This document shows positions 57,456-64,000 of a stretch of DNA of 64,000 nucleotides, one piece after another. Position 1 is the first letter of the stretch. The number at the start of each line of letters is the position of its first letter. The DNA is from Brachycybe producta. Its lineage: Eukaryota > Arthropoda > Diplopoda > Playtdesmida > Andrognathidae. The stretch spans positions 2,197,797 through 2,261,796 of the forward strand of contig JAUPFP010000011.1 in the NCBI GenBank assembly GCA_036925085.1, given 5' to 3'. The notes under the pieces are model-generated. The model searched no databases and was not told the origin of the DNA. It saw only the letters and a list, made by a program, of their open reading frames with translations. The position numbers and the translations under genes were made by a program.

Positions 57456-58065
57456 AAATTTTCAAAAAGTTCAAATTGTCACCCGGGTGGAAACAAGGCC
57501 TAAACATTACTAGTTTTGTTTCAACATTGCCGGACATGAATGTGAACAGCTCAGTGATGTGCCAGCATATCAGACTGCAGCATAAACGTACCCTTAGATT
57601 CTAGCAAAACTCCAACCGTGAAGAATGTTCTTTCATTGGTTGCAACAATCACTGCTCAACAAAAATAAGTCTCTCCTATTTTTCCAAAAAAGCAAAAAAG
57701 GAAACAAAAAAAGCAAAAAGGGCACATCTTGTGACATCATCTAGCTTGTAAAATTAATTAATTAAAAAAAAAGTGAAATTTAAATACTAGCTTTTGTTTT
57801 GAAAAGTTAATTACAAGTCCTGATTTTCGAAATTCAGTCTTTGGCTACCATTTTTCAGATGTTAGCAAGTGGTCAACATAAAGCTTCTCTCATGTAGAAG
57901 AATATTGTGGTTACTGTTGCGTGCAATGGCATTCTAAAATAGCTACCCAAAGTTATTCTACCACACTTTTAATATCATTTAAATAAAAGTTTTCCAAGTG
58001 ACAAATTTGCCATTGTTGTAATGAAATTCTTTGAATATTGCTCATAATATGTGCTCAATGCAGGC
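57456..58065. other. Non-coding spacer
   Basis: AT-rich with A runs. No gene or element ends recognised. Confidence 0.45.
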
Positions 58066-58259
58066 ACAGGCTGTTGTGCCCAGCACTCATTTGTCGTTTG
58101 CCCCGCCCTTTTATGAGCCTCAGACCAAATATCAAAAAATTAGAAATTGAAAAGGGCGGAGCATGTGATGTCAGACCAAGTAACTAACCAATTAGAAATT
58201 GATGATGCTCATAAAAGGGCGGGACAAACGAAAAGTTAGTGCTTGGCAGAACTGCCTGT
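58066..58259. mobile_element. Mutator-like MITE
   Basis: The ends ACAGGCTGTTGTGCCCAGC and GCTTGGCAGAACTGCCTGT. Flanks AATGCAGGC (58057-58065) and AATTCAGAC (58260-58268) agree at seven of nine positions. It carries GCCCCGCCCTTTTATGAG and its inverse plus an extra GGGCGGAGCATGTGATGTC segment, linking the two subfamilies. Confidence 0.85.
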
Positions 58260-58485
58260 AATTCAGACACCATCGTACATGTATTTATAAACATAGCAAG
58301 ATAAAACCTTGATCTGCAGTGAAGCAAGATAAATATAATTTTTATATGTAAAATATAATGACCTTTTATGGCCTCCTATTTGAGAAGAAAATAGAAAATT
58401 GAAGCAAAACAGAAATTCTCTTCTTTTATAGTATTAATTGAAATAGGCATTCATTTCCAGACACACTATTATTATATATATAATA

Positions 58486-58827
58486 TCCCAGGTCTCTGTG
58501 TGTGTGTGTGTGTGGAGTAACACTGTACAAAACTCTTGAAGCACGTCGGAATTTATCGAAATTTGAATAAATGAACCGTTTTTTTCTTCTCAAGGTCAAC
58601 TATATGTTGAACTCTTCCTTTGGAAAGTGTAGAAGGGGGAGAGAGAGAAAAGTGGGAGGGGTGAGGGGAAAAGGTTGGAAAGTGTAGAAGGGGAGAGAGA
58701 GAAAAAAGTGGGAAGGGGTGACTGAAATTGAAATGAAAGGAGTAAAAAAAAAGGAAAAAAACGACGCGCATGCGCACAATTGCCTGTGAATTTTGCTCCC
58801 GTCATTTATGACGGGTTACCCCACTAG
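58486..58827 (+). mobile_element. Non-autonomous Helitron, complete short form
   Basis: It runs from A|TCCCAGGTCTCTGTG to CCCCACTAG|T, 342 bp, with hairpin CCCGTCATTTATGACGGG 12 nt from the 3' tip. It contains the GCGCATGCGCACAATTGCCT scar. All Helitron marks are intact. Purine tracts (AGAGAGAGAAAA, GGGGAAAAGG) explain the open frames on the minus strand. Confidence 0.94.
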
Positions 58828-60516
58828 TATTAAAATCTAAAGCCCCCTTTACACCTACAAGTTTCACTTACATATTTGTGTTAATTAAATGATGAATGTT
58901 TTCGTCAATGATTTGGTACATAAAATGTATAAATTAATTTATAAGTGTCCATCGGCGGTTATACACTTGTAAAAGTATTTGAACATTTTTACTGGTGCAA
59001 GCTTTTACTTGTAGGCTATTAAGACATGTTTTTTTTTGTTTTTGGGACCGAGAGAAGTCCACGCAAACGGACAACGGTCATGTCAAGTTACATAAAAAGC
59101 TTGTAAAGAAAAATAAGACATTTTGTGGAGAGTTGAATATAAAATTTTACCAATCCGACCCGGTAGTTTTGTCCAAGTTGATACCAAGTTCAGAAAGATT
59201 GCCCAGGAAATTACCATTTGATGACGGGTGAATTACTATTTGATTAAAAGCAAGTTTCTGTTTAGATTTACACTTGTCGTGTGATCCAGTACAGCTTAGT
59301 AGTGTTTTATTGCAAGCTTTTTTGATGCCGTAGCAAATTTTTTTGGGTTAAAATTCTTTTTCTCTTTTCATATGGTTTAGTTTCTGTTGTGAAGTATGTC
59401 AAATAGGGATTCTGTACGTCACGAGCACACAAATAACGCCAAATAAATTTCATTTAGACTGCTAATACATCCTCTATTTAGAGTTCGTTAAGGTAAAAAG
59501 ATATTCCTGTGAAATTTATCTTTCCAGCTTCATTTACTCTTGCAGTTTCTAATGAATCTTGAGAACCCTTCATAAGTCTACTTCGCAATGGGCTTCCACC
59601 CCTCGTCTCCCAAATAGCGCCATTACTCTCGTAAAAGAATTGGATGCCACCCCGTATCTGATGATATCAGTGGAATAGCTTGTTTAATTGCAATTGCTTT
59701 ATATGGGTTCCATAGACATTCTTGCATAGCACAAAAGTTCTACAAATTATACAGCACTAAACTTTGACAAATCATTCTACTAGAATGTAGCAAACACACT
59801 ATTAAGAAACAGTGGGGAGAGTAGAAATATTTTCACGCTTTTTCAGATTGGTTCTTCAATGGGCCAAAAACAAACAATGTCTCACTAGGGAGCAATTCCT
59901 TTGACTTGAAACCGATTTTGTTTTCTTTCCTTTTGGATTTCTCTATCAGTAAATAAGCCTCTTTTATCAAACCACCTACAGCCCGCAGAATTGAGCAATT
60001 CGGAATGTAATTTTTTTTTCCCCGAGTAACGACCAAACATGTCATTTCTTTGAATGTTAGGTGCAATCTATCTAACAAATAACTATGAGGATAATAAGGG
60101 TTGGTATGGTTTTGTTGCAAAGTAATTTGGATGATCAATTGCAGCCTTGCAATTGTGTTATAAGCAGAGATTGCCTCACATTATTATCACTTTGGGTGCC
60201 TTCCACAGCTGATTGCGGATAAGGTTGTGGTTAAAATGCATGCGTTGTCTAAAGACAAATTGTCGTACGGTTCTGCATGTAATCGTCAGTTGGAAAAAAA
60301 AAACACACACATCCAAATCAATAAAAGAGGTTGAACAGCATGAGACAGTGTCGTGTGGAACCAATGGTATGGCATGAGCGACAAAAGTGTCCAAAACATA
60401 AATAACAAAAAAAAAATGTGAATACTTTAAACGACCACTTTCTATCTGCTTTTCAGTATAAGTTGTTAGTTAGAGAGATATTAGTGAAAACAAACTGCAT
60501 TTTTACACACTGTATT
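58828..60516. other. Stretch with no gene seen
   Basis: A 101-codon minus-strand frame at 59833-60138 and a 78-codon plus-strand frame at 58995-59231 have mixed composition but no domain I recognise. The rest is AT-rich. Confidence 0.4.
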
Positions 60517-60698
60517 TAGGCTTGCCACCTTTGCAGAGGACAGTCCTCCATTCGGAATAAATGTTGTCCGGCCGCGAACGTAAACATGTCCTTCACACAA
60601 TACATTTTATGAAAACTTAAAGGCGTTCGTGGAGGTCGGTCCTGGCCGGAGGACATTTCTTCCGAATGGAGGACTGTCCTCCGCAGGTGGCAAGATTA
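60517..60698. mobile_element. hAT-type MITE, second copy of the TAGGCTTGCCACC family
   Basis: It starts TAGGCTTGCCACCTTTG and ends GCAGGTGGCAAGATTA (right tip changed). Flanked by a perfect 8-bp duplication, ACTGTATT, at 60509-60516 and 60699-60706. GGACAGTCCTCCATTCGGAA and TTCCGAATGGAGGACTGTCC form perfect inner arms. Confidence 0.94.
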
Positions 60699-61152
60699 AC
60701 TGTATTCCTATTTTGAGTTTTTGTTGAGTATGTGGTATGCTAAGTCCAGTATTGATTCCACCTCACGCAGTAGGCGGAATAGCTATTCCAGGATTGAATA
60801 CTGGATTAGTCTGCATTCAGATACCATACGGTATTAAGCAGATTATTTAATACCATATTAAATCACCCCCATTGACGTCCGTGTTGCTTTCCCAATATCT
60901 TAAGTGAAAGTCTGAACACACACAGTAATATAACTCAATAAGAGGGTCAAGATAGGTTTACACTTAACCAGCTTAAAATAAAAAACCAGGGCTGTACTGC
61001 CCCTTGCAGAACTTCCCTGTATATAAAGCAAATTTGCACGACAGTCGCATGTAATGTGACCACTCTTGTCTGAAGACATCGTTGTACGCAATCGTACTGC
61101 ACTCTTATCGTCAGACAATGCAAGCACTGCAACCACGGCCTACTATGAAGGC
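60699..61152. other. Non-coding spacer
   Basis: 60731-60870 contains TAGTCCAGTATTGATTCC and CCAGGATTGAATACTGGATT as inverted words, perhaps a small old MITE. No gene. Confidence 0.4.
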
Positions 61153-61580
61153 CTATTATATTTGTGCCCAACATTAGAATTTTTTTCCTCCGCTCTTTTA
61201 TGACGTCAGACCAAGTAACAAACCAATTAGAAATTGATGACGTTCATAAAAGGGCTGAGCAAAAAAAATTCTAGTGCTCGGCACAATTGCCTGTGATAAA
61301 CTGTAGTTTAATTTTGCTACTATTATCCCCTCCCCTTTTTATATTTGAAAGAGAAAATGAGTTTTACATTTTCTCTGGTGTGCGCATGCGCGTCGTTTGT
61401 TCCTTTTTTACTCCTTTCATTTCAATTTCAGTCACCCCCTCCCACTTTTTCCCCCTCCACGTTTCTCTCTCTCTCTCTCTCGCTCTCCACCCCCTCTACT
61501 CTTTCCAACCTTTTCCCCTCTCCAATTTAATATCATGGGGTTCTTGGATGGGGAGTGTGCAACATATAGTTGACCTTAAG

Positions 61581-61584
<4 letters not shown>
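61153..61584 (-). mobile_element. Helitron fragment with nested MITE remnant
   Basis: From about 61153 to 61293 it is the same MITE insertion as at 43500-43641. The following GATAAACTGTAGTTTAATTT matches the reverse of the flank of that copy. Then come the 75-bp segment, the GCGCATGCGCG block, purine/pyrimidine tracts and AACATATAGTTGACC. Both Helitron tips are missing: one side stops inside the MITE, the other runs into (TA)n. Confidence 0.82.
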
Positions 61585-61646
<62 letters not shown>

Positions 61647-61668
61647 ATAATAATAATAATAGTTTGTT
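61585..61668. repeat. (TA)n microsatellite with short (AAT)n end
   Basis: About 28 TA dinucleotides, then CATAATAATAATAATAATAG. The Tyr/Ile frames here are artefacts. Confidence 0.95.
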
Positions 61669-61779
61669 TTAATTTCCAAAACATTTGTAAAAACAAAAAC
61701 AAAATCGAAGGCAAGCTCAGCGCTCTTCTTCTGCTTCTTTTTTCTTGCTTTATTTAACGTCCCTTTCAACATGGAGGTT

Positions 61780-62290
61780 ATTGAGAGGCATAGAAGTCAA
61801 CTCACAATCAGTCCAATCAATTCACAAGTCCAATTAAACACACCAATTTCCAAGCCAATCAGTCCAATCAATTCACAAGTCCAATTAAACACACCAATTT
61901 CCAAGCCAATCAGTCTATTACACAAGTCCAGTATTCAAGTCAAGACAAAACAAATATCTATGCCCCTCTCTGCCAGGATTCGAACCACGGGACCCTTAGT
62001 ACCACAAGTGGAAACACAGGCAATTAGAAAACGGGATGAACAGAAGTTGGCTCCGCCCTTTTTATGACGAACGACAACTTCTATTTGGTTTGTTGTGTGG
62101 TTCGACGTTGAAAAGGACGGACCATGTGACGTCAGACTACATAACCAACCAATTAGAAGTTGCATTCGTCATAAAAAGGGCGGAGCCAACTTCTGTTCAT
62201 CCCGTTTCCTAATTGCCTGTAGCGGAAACAGCTCAGCATCCAACATTTAATAAGCGCCATCTCAGCAAAACCCCATGAAGCTAATACCTG
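61780..62290 (-). mobile_element. tRNA-derived SINE split by a MITE
   Basis: On the minus strand, GTCCCGTGGTTCGAATCCTG (61970-62000) is a B box with T-arm. With the MITE at 62016-62220 taken as inserted later, TGGATGCTGAGCTGTTTCC upstream resembles an A-box region at a tRNA-like distance. The tail of GACTTG and ATTGG words contains a 51-bp unit present twice (about 61811-61912). Similar tail and B box to 55180-55400. Ends approximate. Confidence 0.55.
62016..62220. mobile_element. Mutator-like MITE, second subfamily, nested in a SINE
   Basis: The ends ACAGGCAATTAGAAAACGGG and CCCGTTTCCTAATTGCCTGT. Flanks AGTGGAAAC (62007-62015) and AGCGGAAAC (62221-62229), a 9-bp duplication with one mismatch. 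The arms include CAGAAGTTGGCTCCGCCC and its inverse. It separates the probable A and B boxes of the SINE. Confidence 0.92.
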
Positions 62291-62737
62291 CCCAAAAGCA
62301 CCACCAGGTCCATGAGGCCCAGAAAAACCTCATGAGTTTTGCTAAAAACAAAAATCTATATAAAAAGAACAACAAGTGCTGTTAAAAAAAACTCGCGCTC
62401 TCGAGATCCTTGGCAACATTTCAAGTCTTACATAGGCTTATTTTCAAGTATTTTTCGAAGGCTTTCAATCAGATTGGTTTTGAAAACACTCAAAAGTGCT
62501 TTAAAAAAAGAAAGCAACATTTTTTTGAAGCCTATATGAGAGTTCTATAGATTCAACCCCATATAAACCATATATCTAAGTCTCGTTTGTATCTAATAAA
62601 AAAAATGCATTCATTATCCAAATATGCAGGATGAGTGTAAATTCTATGCAAATGCAAATAGAACTCCTTGCAAAATCATCTAAATTATTGCTGCTACAAG
62701 AGGGCGCTTTCAATAATTTAATTATCAGAATATGGTA

Positions 62738-62943
62738 AATGCCAATTAGAAAACGGGATAAACAGAAGTTGGCTCCGCAACTTTTTATGACGAACGCAAC
62801 TTCTAATTGGTTGGTTATGTAGTCTGACGTCGCATGCTCCGTCCTTTTCAACGTCGAACCACACAACAAACCAATTAGAAGTTGCCTTTCGTCATAAAAA
62901 GGGCGGAGCCAACTTCTGTTTATCCCGTTTTCTAATTGCCTGT
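62738..62943. mobile_element. Mutator-like MITE, second subfamily
   Basis: Nearly the same as 62016-62220 and in series with it 517 bp away. The left tip is changed (ATGCCAATTAG in place of ACAGGCAATTAG) and the right end TTTTCTAATTGCCTGT is good. The 9-bp duplication is not clear. The core CTTCTAATTGGTTGGTTATG matches 50874-51079. Confidence 0.85.
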
Positions 62944-62996
62944 GAGTAATGGTGCGCGCAACATGGTATAATTAACATGGCCGAATAAAAGAGATT

Positions 62997-63060
62997 AAAA
63001 GTCTACATGTCGAGAATAAAGTCGACATGTCGAGATTTAAAAAAAAAAAAAAAATCTCGC
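62997..63060. repeat. Short GTCGACATGTCGAGA repeat
   Basis: AAGTCTACATGTCGAGAAT is followed by AAGTCGACATGTCGAGATT, two 19-bp units containing the palindromes ACATGT and GTCGAC, then an A-run and ATCTCGCATGTCC. Small local tandem repeat. Confidence 0.75.
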
Positions 63061-63130
63061 ATGTCCTTTACAGGGCTCCATAAATTTTAAATGAGTTATG
63101 ACATTTTTCTCAATTCAAACTATATATATA

Positions 63131-63452
63131 CTAGTGGGGTAACCCGTCATAAATGACGGGAGCAAAAGTGTGCACATGCGCGTCGTTTTTTCCTTTTTTT
63201 ACTCCTTTCATTTCAATTTCAGTCACCCTCTCCCACTTTTCTCTCTCTCTCCCCCCATTCTACACTTTCCAACCTTTTCCCCTCACCCCCTCCCACTTTT
63301 CTCTCTCTTCCCCTTCTACACTTTCCAATGGAAGAGTTCAACATATAATTGACCTTGAGAAAAAAAAAAACGGTTCATTTATTCAAATTTATATAAATTC
63401 CGACGTGCTTCAATGGTTTTTGTTACTCCACACACACACACATAGACCTAAT
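63131..63452 (-). mobile_element. Non-autonomous Helitron, short form
   Basis: The 3' end on the minus strand is CCCGTCATTTATGACGGG, TTACCCCACTAG, T. The 5' tip is altered (TTAGGTCTATGTG, lacking TCCCAG). It has lost the MITE scar by a further small deletion (GCAAAAGTGTGCACATGCGC). Confidence 0.85.
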
Positions 63453-64000
63453 ATATATAGTTTGAATTGATTGTAAGTATACTTACAATCGCTTTATTGC
63501 ACATGCAACCACTAGTGTCAACCTTCATAACCCAATTTTTAGGATACTAATGGTTTGTTTGCTTTATCATCAGGTGATTGAGATACTCAAAAAGTTATTT
63601 TAAGCCACAAGAATGATGACTTTAGAGCACTTGTGACTGTCACATGATTAAGTGTTAGTTTTGTAAAATGGACACTCTATACACTGTAGAAGCCAGTGAT
63701 GCTGTTTGAAGCACATACTGACATACACAGAAGAATTTGACAAATTTATAACCCTTGTGCCAGTCTGTCTACATAAAAAAAATGGCCGTTTGGTACCGTA
63801 ACTTAAAACTCATCACAAAAACTGATTACTTAGACAACACAAGTGAATGTTACTCTTTTTCTTAAAAAAAGAAAAAAAAAATTGCAAGATGCGCATTAAT
63901 TTTGCCATTTTTTTTTCACCTGAAATACGGCTCCATAAATGACCAATATATGATAGACTCTTGCGCGTGAAAGCTACAACCCTAACATAACATCAACATA
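63453..64000. other. Non-coding edge
   Basis: A TTGATTGTAAGTATACTTACAATC foldback lies at about 63468-63491. The rest is AT-rich with no gene. Confidence 0.45.

Overview
This window looks like non-coding, AT-rich DNA from an animal nuclear genome, packed with transposable elements and tandem repeats. I found no host exon, rRNA gene, functional tRNA gene, operon or CRISPR array. The long open frames (25038-26171, 31661-32183, 44222-44641, 53093-54513) are tandem repeats read as codons and are not genes. A metazoan source is inferred from the mix of canonical Helitrons, hAT and Mutator-type miniature elements, TTAA-flanked inverted-repeat elements, non-LTR retrotransposon 3' ends, solo LTRs and tRNA-derived SINEs. 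A marine invertebrate is my guess. A degenerate (CCTAA)n block, the arthropod-type telomere pentamer, is a weak hint only.

Layout, left to right. 1-1,072: a 60/120-bp tandem repeat running off the left edge, then an LTR with a primer-binding-site-like inner edge. 1,300-1,439: a Mutator-like MITE. 3,390-5,970: an LTR holding a second LTR, a diverged 185-bp duplication, and a hAT MITE split by a solo LTR. 7,310-8,054: a LINE 3' end next to a Helitron. 9,883-10,570: two inverted-repeat elements. 11,880-15,640: three Helitrons and a LINE 3' end. 17,470-22,599: old degenerate repeats, palindromes, inverted-repeat elements, and a 16-bp minisatellite flanking the CCTAA block. 24,251-26,420: a head-to-head Helitron pair and a 21-bp to 14-bp satellite. 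26,815-38,518: LINE remnants, TTAA elements, a GCCGGACTT array, a solo LTR and two hAT MITEs. 43,108-46,487: a Helitron with a nested MITE, an (AAT/AGT)n block, a TTAA element and another inverted-repeat element. 50,383-54,652: a hAT element with a transposase remnant and a nested MITE, a LINE remnant, and a 20-bp array ending at a Helitron 3' terminus. 55,180-63,452: SINEs, an LTR, MITEs and more Helitrons.

The elements form a readable history. The Helitrons (5'-TC ... hairpin ... CTAG-3', inserted between A and T) fall into successive subfamilies. One ancestor took in a Mutator-like MITE with a 9-bp target duplication. Most later copies carry only a scar of that MITE, made by one deletion at a short shared sequence. 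Nested insertions with recognisable target duplications give relative dates for several families. Everything here was read by eye, so family names rest on termini, target duplications and a few protein motifs.
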